Assembly (NCBI GenBank): GCA_905221605.1
Contig: CAJNDS010000163.1
Location: forward strand, 1 to 64,000
Reading direction: 5' to 3'
DNA length: 64,000 bases
Origin: Symbiodinium natans
Taxonomy: Eukaryota; Sar; Dinophyceae; Suessiales; Symbiodiniaceae
Position 1 is the stretch's first letter. Every line of letters begins with the position of its first letter. Positions 37,935 through 48,109 of this stretch are shown piece after piece. The position numbers and the translations under genes were made by a program. Below the pieces are notes generated by a model that saw nothing but the letters and a program-made list of their open reading frames with translations, was not told the DNA's origin and did no database searches.

Positions 37935-40422
37935 CCTGGCTCAAGGTCTCGGCTCAACCCCGGTGGGGTGCACAGGTAGCAGAGCGGTAGCTGTGTGAAC
38001 CAGCCTCGAGTCCCCTAACGTTTTGGGTACCAGGCCTGCTTTTTCACAGCCTTCATTTGAGCCATGTCCAGAGCACCTGTGCAGTCGAGATCCTCACTGC
38101 CAGCAAGTGATGGGTTGGAGTCATCTCACCCAACTTGCTCTGCAGAGAGCCAGAAAGAAGGCACGGCCCGACTGGAGGGCGAAGCAGCCCGGCTTGGGGA
38201 ACTCTTCCCTTATGCGAGTCCTCTTACAGCCGGCTGTGGAGTTTCTCCAGCCTTGGAAGACCAGGTAAGTTGCTCGAGCAGCCTGGCAAGTGCAGAGCGA
38301 ACTTGGGCCCATAGAGCCAATTGTGGCTCCAGCCAAGGCAGGACTTTCCACCAAGCACTCTGCTTTCGCTGGTTTCACAAGGGCCGGAAAGAATGGCTGC
38401 TCCTCTCAGAGGATGGCAGCGTGTATTTTGTTCGCACCAGTAAATCCGGCAAAACAGTCAGAGCCGGACCTTGTGGGCAATGGCGATGCATGGAAGACCC
38501 AGCAGAGCTCCACGGGGGAACGGGGGGCGACCCGCCCGTGCAGTGGCTTCGCCTGTTAAACTTTAACTGCACTGGCTGTGGTAATATTCCAACCCATAAC
38601 CTCAGTTTCGTGCCAAGTCCTGGGAAAAGGCAACCAGCGATCTTGCACGGAGAGGATGGAAGACGCATCGAGCTCCACTGTGCCCTTTGTCTTGTAAACT
38701 TTCTAGCTTGCACGTGGAGCTGGCCGAGTTTTGACCAAGCAGTTAGGAGACCGGTGTTCCTGGACGACGCTTCCCTTGCTGACTTGCGTCAGTTAGGTCA
38801 CCAAGTTACGCAGCCCGCAGAGCCTTCGCTGGTTCCGCTGTCTTCTGCAGCCAGCGCACATGGCTGGACCTTCCTTGAGGAAGGGTGTTCTCAGGATCCA
38901 GACTCCCCAGAAGAAGCATGCAGCAGTGATTGGCAAGTGTGTGGCTTTGAAGATTTGGAAGACATCCCATGGGAGGTCTGACCTACTACAGCCCCAACCC
39001 ACCCAAATTGCAGGAGCTTTGCCCTGCCAGAATCAAGGGCGAGACTCTCTCCTCCGGAATCATTTCACCCAGGGTGAGGCTTCTCCCCGTTTCAATCAGT
39101 GACGGTCTTTCGAGTCCGTTCCCAAACTGTGAGTGCCTCAGGGCACCAAAGAGAATCTTGCATAGAAATGGATCATGCCTTGATCGCATAAGGTTGCAGG
39201 TGTAAGAATGCAAGCAAGCAAGTGCTCAGTCCTGGCACATACCCAGATCCATCCATCGGAATATTCGCAGTCGTTCCGTTGGTCACCCTGCAGGACAAGC
39301 CGCCTTGACGTGGCTTCAGTACAGCCTGAGGTTTGGCCCCCTTGTTCGGTCTGTTGAGCAGACCGCTGGACCGGGTTTTCGGGCTCAGGAGCTTGCGGGT
39401 CTTCCACAGGCCCAACACGGGGTTCTCGCAAACACAGCGCCCGAAAGGATAACGTTAGAACCGGACCCTGAAGATCCTCACTGGTTGATGAGGGGAGGGT
39501 GCGCGCTGAGATGTTGGGGAACGGACGAGGATCCTAGTACTTTCCGGCCGGTTGTGGCCGAGGGCAAGCTGCCCGGCATCAGTTTGGGGTTACCCGTGTT
39601 TGGCCTGCCGAGGATTTCCTTTGTTTTTCCTGCAGGGTGTGTTGTTTTTCTCCTGTTGGTGCAAGCCCAGCCAGGAGAATGCCTAGCGGCAGGCGTTGTT
39701 TGTTAGGGACCATAACTTAGGCTGACGGACAGCCAGTGGCACCAGATTGCGGAGGTTAAAGGCTGTGGCTCGGAGCCCGAAAGCCGTCCCAACTGTGATG
39801 CCCAAATCAACCAAGCCCTCCCTGCGTGCAAGTGGTGTGGGTCATCTGGAGCCGCTGGGGTCGAACCAGTGAGTAAGAGCGAGAAAGCTGGTTCCTCCTA
39901 CCTGGTGAGTAAGTGCGAGAAAACCAGGTCAGCATACGGGGCAAACAGGAGCTCAGAGCTGCTGCGGCATGGGTTTCTGGGGCCTAAGTGAGTAAGAGCG
40001 AGAAAGCTTAGGCCTGCCCCGGAGGTTGGCGACTTTGCCAATCCACTTGTCTGCAGTTCGTACAGGCATAGCCCGTGTGTCGGTTCCAGACCTTCTGCCT
40101 TTTCTGAGAGAGCCGAATGGGTGAGTTTCTCCCCTGTACAGGCAGGGCTTATAGGGTAGGCAGTACAGACCAGGCAGTTCAACCTGCAGAACAATTGCCT
40201 AGGGCTTTGTACAGTGCCAAACCAGTGAGTAGCCGTTGGCCGCCGAGCTTCTCGCGGAACTGGTTAAGCCCTCAATGCTTTCTCTCGGTGATCCTGCACA
40301 TAGTTCGGCCGTGTTAAGCAGGCCAAGGTCACCTCGAGAGTTTCTTTAGTGCTTTGTTAATACTTCCCGGAACTTCGGTTCCGAAGAGCCTAACCTGGCT
40401 AGCGACGCAGTCCGCTTTCGAG
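37935..40422 (+). mobile_element. 2.5-kb non-autonomous element, copy B
   Basis: It has the same structure as 22635-25131: TGGCTCAAG at 37937-37945, shared head, 305-codon ORF, GTGAGTAAG-rich region and 3' tail with the CGGAAC-TTCG-GTTCCG hairpin. It lies between target copies at 37923 and 40423. The right-hand 12-mer continues into ACCCTCC, the inferred Copia LTR. Confidence 0.85.
38064..38981 (+). CDS. Uncharacterised zinc-ribbon protein of the 2.5-kb element (copy B)
   Basis: 305 residues, collinear with the ORF at 22763-23680 and without indels. Differences are scattered substitutions (for example ENFLAC against VNFLAC). The CxxC pairs of the possible zinc ribbon are conserved. The function is unknown. 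Confidence 0.65.
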   Translation: MSRAPVQSRSSLPASDGLESSHPTCSAESQKEGTARLEGEAARLGELFPYASPLTAGCGVSPALEDQVSCSSSLASAERTWAHRANCGSSQGRTFHQALCFRWFHKGRKEWLLLSEDGSVYFVRTSKSGKTVRAGPCGQWRCMEDPAELHGGTGGDPPVQWLRLLNFNCTGCGNIPTHNLSFVPSPGKRQPAILHGEDGRRIELHCALCLVNFLACTWSWPSFDQAVRRPVFLDDASLADLRQLGHQVTQPAEPSLVPLSSAASAHGWTFLEEGCSQDPDSPEEACSSDWQVCGFEDLEDIPWEV

Positions 40423-40479
40423 TGATATATGTGACCCTCCTAGTTTCCCAGTTGACACGTGATGTGCACTTGAGTTGTC

Positions 40480-42640
40480 TGCTATGAGTGTGAAGCATAG
40501 GCACGAGGACATGTCAGGCAGTGCAGATTTCTCTTGGCTTGGTGAGACCTTGTTTTGAGTGGGAAGAACCGTTTTCTGTTCATTTTCTCGAAACTCGTTT
40601 GTCGGAACTCGTTTCCTGTTTGTGACCTGGTATTTGGTGACCAGAAGTGACTCAGGTCTGCACAGAGCTCAGCAGAGCACCTAAGAGGTGCTAGGAACCT
40701 ACCCACAGTGTTTAGGAGTAGAAGTTCCATGGCTGAGTGTTTTTACCTGAAGTACCTTTGTTTTCCCATGTCTGGCAGACAGTGTTTGAAGCTGGAGAGC
40801 CGTGCTCGCATTGGCTCAAGACGAGTGGAGCTCGAGAAGCTGTGAACAGCGCAGTGAAAAGAGTCCGCACTTCGTGCTGTGAGGGTTGAGTGTAGTCTTG
40901 ACCTGAGGTCCCTTAGGCCCCGTAGCTGTGCCACGAGTTTCAACGTTTCGAGGCCTTTGGAGGCCTCAATTATGGGTTTCGAGGCCTTTGGAGGCTTCCA
41001 AGGCCTTGACAAAACCCCAAAACCCTTTAACTTGCAAGATCTCAAGCCCAGAGGTTGACTGCTCGAACAAAGTTTCAACAGATTTTCAGGCCAAGCAATA
41101 AATTCTAGCTTTGCGTTTGCAAATGCAAAAAATCACTTTGGCGTTTCTCAATTGTGCATTTGGAATCTTGATTTTGGTTTGTTCTTAGTGAGGTGATACT
41201 CTGCATACTGGGTTATTAGTCACTGTTGAACTGTAGAAGTTGTTCGCATGTGTAAATGGCCAAATGTAGCTTCGGCCATATTCTCGGAAGGGACTTCCGG
41301 TGCAAGACGTTTTTCCAAGAGGTTGCACCTGGACAAACTCCACGAATGTTGAAACTTGAAAAAAATGCTTGTGTGTCCGCAACAAGCAACTTGCATTGCT
41401 GGAAGCCAGCTTGGAATGTCCCGTTTAGGCCCCACGCGGCGCTTCAGATCAAGCTTCACGTTGGTGCTTTCCAAAGTACAACCCCGCAACTTCCTGCTTT
41501 CTCTCCAAGTTTCCGTGAAACGCCCGCGGAGTACCAGCAGATTGAAGAATTCCTTGCCAGTTTACCGGACTTTAAATTTCAAACCAATTCCATAAGCGAC
41601 CGTCTTGCCTTCATCTTCTGTGCAGTTAAGCTTGGTCTTTTGGAAAAGCTCCAAGGCATGGTCGACGCCTTCAAGTGATCTTTGCTCCAGCTGCTCCTCG
41701 CGTTCCTGATCAGCTGGAAGGGTTCCTCCCTGGCCTTCTGGCATCGGTTTTAATTCGGGCAAACACAGAAAAAGGGTATGGCTTATTTAAAGCCATTAGA
41801 AAGGGAACCACCACTGCTCGTCCTTGTGTGACCTGGCAAGAGAAGTCAGGGCTTTGGCCAGGACCAAAGTGGGCTGCAAACGCTACACAATCGCATTAAA
41901 CCACCCGCGGAACTTGACACGTCGTGGCCAGGGCTCCGTCCAAGGCCATCCTTGCATCCTCCGGCACTGGCAAAAGAGTAAGAGGCTAACACGTTTTTTG
42001 GCCATTGGACCGAACGCTGTTGAAATTAACATGAAGGTGCGCATTGTTCGCTTCTGCGCCTTGCTACAAGGCGTTGGTTCAATTCATTCAGGTGGAACAA
42101 CACTTCTTAGGTTGCCCCAAATCAGCTGGCTTGCATGATGTTTGCGGTAAACACCACAAAGTGTGAATTCCAGGCTGCGGTAGATGCATTAAATGGGACA
42201 TTCTTAAGGTTGACACGCCCAGAACGTTGCCAGAGGCAGAATGGTTCTAGGACCATGGAAAAGGCAAGGAAATTTCCCTTAGAAGATAGACTGTGCACCA
42301 CCTGCAGACCTTCACAATTCAAGCCAATCCTTTGAAGGGCTTGAGAAACAAGCTTAAAGGGGGCTTTTGGCTTTTAGCTGTTGTCTTAAGGCGTTTTCTG
42401 AAGTGTCTCTTTCGCTTGGTGTCTGTGTGAAAATTCAAACACATCGTTTGCGCCGACGATCGCAACGAATTGAAATTCCCAGGAATGTTTTTGTCTTTGG
42501 AGGAATGACAGAAGAGGATGTAATCTTCTCTGTGGTCCACTCAATCAATTGGATCTTGGGACTCTGGGGTTTGTCAAGGTTTTAACTTGTCTTTTCGGAA
42601 TTCTTGGATTTTTGGGTAGAAATGTTGGATGTGTGGATTA
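40480..42640. other. Gene-poor region right of the mobile nest
   Basis: No recognisable domain was seen. GAGGCCTTTGGAGGC occurs twice near 40950-41000, and TTGGCTCAAG, matching the spliced-leader end, occurs at 40811-40820. Short ORFs on both strands are unassigned. Confidence 0.45.
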
Positions 42641-43870
42641 CTTGTTGTTCTATAGTGTTGTGAATCGACCCTTGTGGCTTCTATATATTTGTCAATCGTT
42701 TGACTCTTGACGCTGGCGGCTTCTAGAGACCAGAGGTTTTGGTTTACTTTGTTATACTGCAGCTGAGACGTCGAGTTTCATGGATTTTGCAACTGATGGA
42801 TTCTACAACAGTAAGGTCTCTGTTCTGCTTCTTGCGCAATTTTTCTCGGAGGCTACTACAGACATAGCAGTAGAGTGCTTCTGTGCAGCTTCGCACCCCC
42901 ATTTTGCCGCTAGCTTTCCTGGCGACTCACCATGAGGGGACACAAGTCCGTTCGCCCGCTACAGCGACACCGCTGAAGCGTTGGAATGAAGAAAAATTTT
43001 TTATTTGGTTTGCGTTGTTTTTGTATTTTTCCTGACCTCTTTTCTGGCTCTTTGTTTGTCTCTGATTTTGCTTTTGTGTATTTTCTGAATACTTGTTGTT
43101 CAAAAGTGTTGTGAATCGACCCTTGCGGCTTCTATATATTTGTGAATCGTTTGACTCTTGACGCTGGCGGCTTCTAGAGACCAGAGGTTTTGGTTTACTT
43201 TGTTATACTGCAGCTGAGACGTCGAGTGCAACTGATGGATTCTACAACTGTAAGGTCTCTGTTCTGCTTCTTGCGCAATTTTTTCTCGGAGGCTACAGAC
43301 ATAGCAGAAGAGTGCTTCTGTGCAGCTTCGCACCCCCATTTTGCCGCTAGCTTTCCTGGCGACTCACCATGAGGGGACACAAGTCCGTTCGCCCGCTACA
43401 GCGACACCGCTGAAGCGTTGGAATGAAGAAAAATTTTTTATTTGGTTTGCGTTGTTTTTGTATTTTTCCTGACCTCTTTTCTGGCTCTTTGTTTGTCTCT
43501 GATTTTGCTTTTGTGTATTTTCTGAATACTTGTTGTTCAAAAGTGTTGTGAATCGACCCTTGCGGCTTCTATATATTTGTGAATCGTTTGACTCTTGACG
43601 CTGGCGGCTTCTAGAGACCAGAGGTTTTGGTTTACTTTGTTATACTGCAGCTGAGACGTCGAGTGCAACTGATGGATTCTACAACTGTAAGGTCTCTGTT
43701 CTGCTTCTTGCGCAATTTTTTCTCGGAGGCTACAGACATAGCAGAAGAGTGCTTCTGTGCAGCTTCGCACCCCCATTTTGCCGCTAGCTTTCCTGGCGAC
43801 TCACCATGAGGGGACACAAGTCCGTTCGCCCGCTACAGCGACACCGCTGAAGCGTTGGAATGAAGAAAAA
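42641..43870 (+). repeat. Tandem repeat, three copies (about 437-450 bp)
   Basis: Copies start at 42641, 43091 and 43528 (CTTGTTGTTC). Copies two and three are 437 bp apart and look identical over the full overlap. Copy one differs by substitutions and small indels. The third copy stops at about 43870. Each contains GCGACTCACCATGAGGGGAC near its end. I see no coding function. Confidence 0.92.
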
Positions 43871-43995
43871 TGATGACGCGTCCAAGCGCCACGAGCGCCT
43901 CAAGCCTAGGGTAGGGTAGGTTGCTGTCGTTGCGTGGAGTTTCTCTACTGAGCTGCGAACGGAAGGGACTGGAGGTCGCCTCGCCTTCCGCAAGT

Positions 43996-44208
43996 ATGTC
44001 TGTGATGCAAGCAGTGGCAAAACGGCTTTCAGTGTTCCATGCTGCTTTATGTGAAGATTGCAACCTCTACTGTGGTGCTCGGTCCGAGTGCACCTGCGTC
44101 GGTTGCGGCGTGTTCCTTTGTCCATCCCCTTGCTTCAGAGCACAAGTGTCGAAGCAGCATTACCTTTCAAACGAGTGTGTTCTGTGGAAAGAGATGAGGA
44201 CGAAGTAA
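43996..44208 (+). pseudogene. Possible piggyBac-type C-terminal zinc ribbon
   Basis: From ATG 43996 about 70 codons encode CEDC...CTCVGCGVFLCPSPCF...H. Cys pairs followed by a VxLCxxPCF block are typical of the end of piggyBac-family transposases, where the zinc ribbon binds the element ends. The catalytic DDD domain is not seen upstream, where the 437-bp repeats lie. It is a remnant, or a small zinc-binding protein of another kind. Confidence 0.35.
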
Positions 44209-44214
44209 CGAGAT

Positions 44215-44940
44215 CGAGCCATTGTTAAAAAAAGAAGAGAGCGTGCTGCAATGCGAGGGATTTGCAGTCATGCGCTTGTGCAATAAAATGTTTGTGAAGA
44301 AGCAGGCAATAAAGTGACGACGCGGTTTGTTTGAGAAATCCCATTCGGGATGATGAGCTCCATCTTTGAGAGGGAACACAGACATTCCCAAATGATTGCC
44401 GCGCGTGCAGTCTCTTACTTCCTGTTTCAACGATCGTCACTGTTTTTTCCAAAACAAGCATCGTTCGCTGTACAAGGTCACTTCGTTTGCCTCCCTTTCG
44501 GGTTTGAGTTTTGCCCCCTTTCTTCTATTAGTTGGTTGAGGTGAGGGACGGTCGGGTACAAGCATACATATCCAGTTCTCATATTAAGCACGTCCGACCG
44601 TTGAAACTTCGCGTGATTCCTGCCCAGTTCGGGGTGGACACGTGACACCCCCCCGTTTCACGTTGTAAACGATACTTGGGATCTTCCTGCATTTCCACAT
44701 TCCTTTCGGCCTGTTGCGCATTTTCAACAATCAATAACTATAACTGTTATAGCTTCTTTGTGCCCGTTTATAGCTGCTATCAGCAATCGATGTAGAGAGA
44801 CGTTTCCCAGCGGTGCTGTTTCCCGCAGTCGTACGCCCGTTCGCTTAAAACTTCCAAATCCTCGTGTTTGGCTTCATTGTTTTGGGTTCCTCACTTCTTC
44901 CAACCCTCGAATCGCCCGTTCTCCCAGGGCTGTGTACTTG
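44215..44940. other. Gene-free AT-rich stretch
   Basis: No coding signal is recognised. Confidence 0.4.
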
Positions 44941-45900
44941 ATGGGTAGAGGGGTCGCCTGTGACGTCTATCGGGTATCACCTGTGACTTCTGTGCCGGTG
45001 TCCTTGTGACTTCTCCGTCTCTGCCCTTACAAAATGGCAGTGTCGTCACTTTTGGATCTTTGGTTACCTTGGCGACCCTCCCTCGCTCTCCTCTCCCTTC
45101 TCCTCCCTCTTCCACCTCCTCCCCTCCAAAGCAGAGGGACAACCCTCACACAAATAGTCCATCAAAATTACCACAACCCTAAACCCCAAACCCTAAAACC
45201 GTAAACCCTAAACCCTCAGCCCTAGACCCTTAACCCTAACCCAAAAACTGCAAACCATAAACCGTGCACCCGAAACCCTCAACCTTGAGGCAAGACCCCA
45301 ATCCCATGACCGCAGAAGCTTAACCCCTAAACCCTAAACTTTAAACCCCAAACCCAAAACCCAAAACCCCAAACCCTGAACCCCAAACCCTAAACCCCAA
45401 GCCCTAAACCCTAAACCCTAAACCGTAATTAAACCTTCAACCCTGAGGCAAGACGGCAAGACCCCAACCCCATGACCGCAAAAGCTTAACCCCTAAACGC
45501 TAAACCCTAAATCGCAAACCCTAAACCCTAAACCCTAAACCCTAAACCCTAAACCCTAAAACCTTAAACCCGAAACCCTAAACCCTAAACCCTCAACCCT
45601 AAAGGTCACCCTAAACCCTCAAACCTAAACCCTAAACCCTACACCCCAAACCCTTGAAGCCTTGAAGCCTCAGGCTAGACCCCAATCCCATGACTGTCTG
45701 AACCTTGAGGATGCAAGGTTGAAACCCGATCCCAAGGCGGAGAAGTCACAAGTGATTTCATGCAGTTTTGCTGAGAGGTGTTGCAAATTCGCTGGCTAAA
45801 GAAGTCACAGGTGACACCCGAAAGAAGTCACAAGCAAGTCGCCTCTCGAGAAGTCACAAGTGACACCAGACAAAAGTCACAAGTGACCCGCCAATCTACT
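44941..45900. repeat. Telomere-like block flanked by inverted short repeats
   Basis: The middle (about 45171-45660) is a long series of CCCTAAA-type units, partly perfect (45519-45560) and otherwise degenerate. On its left is a polypyrimidine tract (45070-45130). GAAGTCACARGTGA-type sequences stand on both sides, inverted on the left (44956-45015) and direct on the right (45743-45890). Confidence 0.8.
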
Positions 45901-48100
45901 TGATGCATTCTTCTGCGGGTTGTTTCTTTCAAGCCAGAATTTTTTGAGAACATCTGGTAGACTTCAATACCAGTTTGGTGTGCAACTGTGGACACGAAAA
46001 ACAACACGCATTTAGCTCAATCTAGGGGCTTGCAGTGACCACCATGTTTGATGACCCCGCCACTGGTTCAGTCGTACAGATGTGAAGTTTCCTTGAAACG
46101 CTCATGTCCCAACAAGTTCTGCAGTCCACGATTCTGCTGATCCCCGGTCGCTACATGTTGCGGATGCTGAACACTTTTTGACAAGTTGCTTGTCTTAGTG
46201 GAGCCCAAGTTCCAGGATGATTTTTTCAGCGAAACCGATGTTCAAGCCTTTGCCGTGTTGCGCAGCTTTTGGCTCGATACGACCATGGAATGGAAACCCG
46301 TATGTCCATGCAACGCCAAGAAGCCCCCAAATCTCCGATTTCGTTACAAAAAGTTGTTGGATTGTTTTGTGCATCGGTTGGCATCTGGAGCATGTACTGG
46401 GCATCGTGTGGTTGGATCAAAGGTTTTCATGGATGGTTCGGCACAAGGATCCAGCTGTGTGCACGTGCGGCCCAACAAAGTTAGCGTTAACTCAACAGGT
46501 ACAGAAAAAACTGCTCCAAGATACATCAGCATCAGCATAGGATGCGGGTCCTACTCAGGATGCAGCCAAAATGCTTGCGACTCCGGTTGTTCGCTGTATT
46601 CGTCAGTGCAATGCATTTGCAAAAACAACTCTGAAAAGCCTCATCTTGTCACATCATTGAGGCCCAGTTGCAGGACGCAAGGTTTGCGCCTGAGTACCCA
46701 CACAAACGAGCACCGTCGAGCTATTGACTGCACGTGCTTGCAGGGGCGTGCTGGCATTCCGACAGGCTTTCAAACAAGTCTTTCCGTGGTTTCCGTGGAC
46801 TTTTCCCTTTGGTTGCATGACCAGGTGGCCGGCCTGCCAGGCTCGACTGCGCAATCGCACATTTAGCAACACAAGTTTTTTTGGCAAATTCCGGGATTAT
46901 TCCGGGATTTTTCCAGGAATTGTGGGGGCATGACGTTTCGACCTCCAGCAGCTCCTGCGGCCAGTAGCTTGAAGGCTGACAACTCGCTTTTAGCAGAGTT
47001 TACGTATGTTTGCGTGTCCGATCAGGTGATCACAAAATGCTGTTGCAATTTGCATGCTTCAGGCCCTGCCCACGAGAAGTGTCCAAGATTTCCTCATTGC
47101 AGTGCAGGACATGACAGAAATTGCCAAAGTTTTTGTGCTCTTGGGCTAGCATGCTGCAGCAGACCCAGAACCAACGTGACACCTTGGAGAAGCATCGCAG
47201 GAATGCAGAGTCCAACAAGCTCAAGAACTGTTTCATCAGGCTCTGGAGAAGTTGTGAAGGCAGGGGTTGGAGTTTGTTGCCTGTGCAGGTTCGTGTAGCT
47301 GTCGGGGCCAAGACCAAGTCCAAGGATGCCCCGCTCCCAGAAGAAACCCAAGCTAAGGCTTGGGAGGTGTTTTCATGTGATCAGCCCAGAACTTCAAATG
47401 GCTGAGAAGTTTGAAGGTTTTCGGCGGCTTGCGTGCCCTTCAGCTGGCTGGCAGCAAGAGACATGTCATGACCAAGCACTTCAATGAAGATGGGGCCCAT
47501 CTATGTGCCGTGCAGCTTGGTATTGCTTCCCATCCTTGCAGGCATTACTTACTGGAGACTTACGCAAACCTTGACAAGTTGGATCAGGCTCCCCGTCTTC
47601 ACCGGATGTTCATAGCATGTCATATCGCAACTCATGTGTGACAGGCTATGGCCTTCCTCGAAGAGTTGCAAAACACTGAGGCCAGCTTAGGGCCGGGTCT
47701 GGGAGGCCTCAATTCGTGTCAACCGGTGCTTCAATGCATTGTGTTCCTGAGGTCAGGCTGGTCAGTCCTGCTGCTTTCAACGTGGTGGGCACAGTCTAGC
47801 ACACTTTTTGCATGATGTGTTGGAAGTGTGTGTGACTGCAGTAACACAATGCATACAAAATATACACAAAGCATGAGGCCATGCTGCGTGGGCTTGTCTC
47901 CCGCAGTTCCTTTGAGAAGGCAGCTCAGTTCCAAAGCAGCTCAAAGGAAGTGTCAAAGAATTGAGTTACAGGCTCGATGGCTCGTCCGCCACGAGATGCC
48001 TCGTTTTGGCCTTTTACCAAACGAGGCCGCGCCGATGGACACCCTTTGGGAGCCATCTGCTCTGCTCTGATGATGTTCCATGTCTTCGAGACATTTTGAG
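45901..48100. other. No assignable gene
   Basis: Several plus-strand ORFs (46186-46866, 47121-47405, 47411-47641) carry no domain that I recognise. Some may be 5' exons of the PPR gene that follows. Confidence 0.35.
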
Positions 48101-48109
48101 ACTGTCTTT

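Larger units (their letters stand above)
13629..40475 (+). mobile_element. Copia retrotransposon, interrupted by nested insertions at its 3' LTR
   Basis: A 24-base sequence at 13629-13652 recurs exactly at 40452-40475, bracketing the element. The left copy is read as the end of a 5'-truncated 5' LTR. The 3' LTR seems to start at 22623 (TGATATATGTGA), directly after the purine tract GAGGGGGA (22613-22620), and to resume at 40423. Spliced together in silico, the 3' LTR would be only about 53 bp, which is very short. It does not end in CA, so its exact limits are uncertain. Coding domains between 13.7 and 22.5 kb follow Copia order (gag, PR, IN, RT, RNase H). The stretch 22635-40422 is four later insertions. 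Confidence 0.75.

Noticed and set aside
45171-45660. True chromosome end
   Set aside because: Units are largely degenerate and unique-looking sequence continues on both sides.
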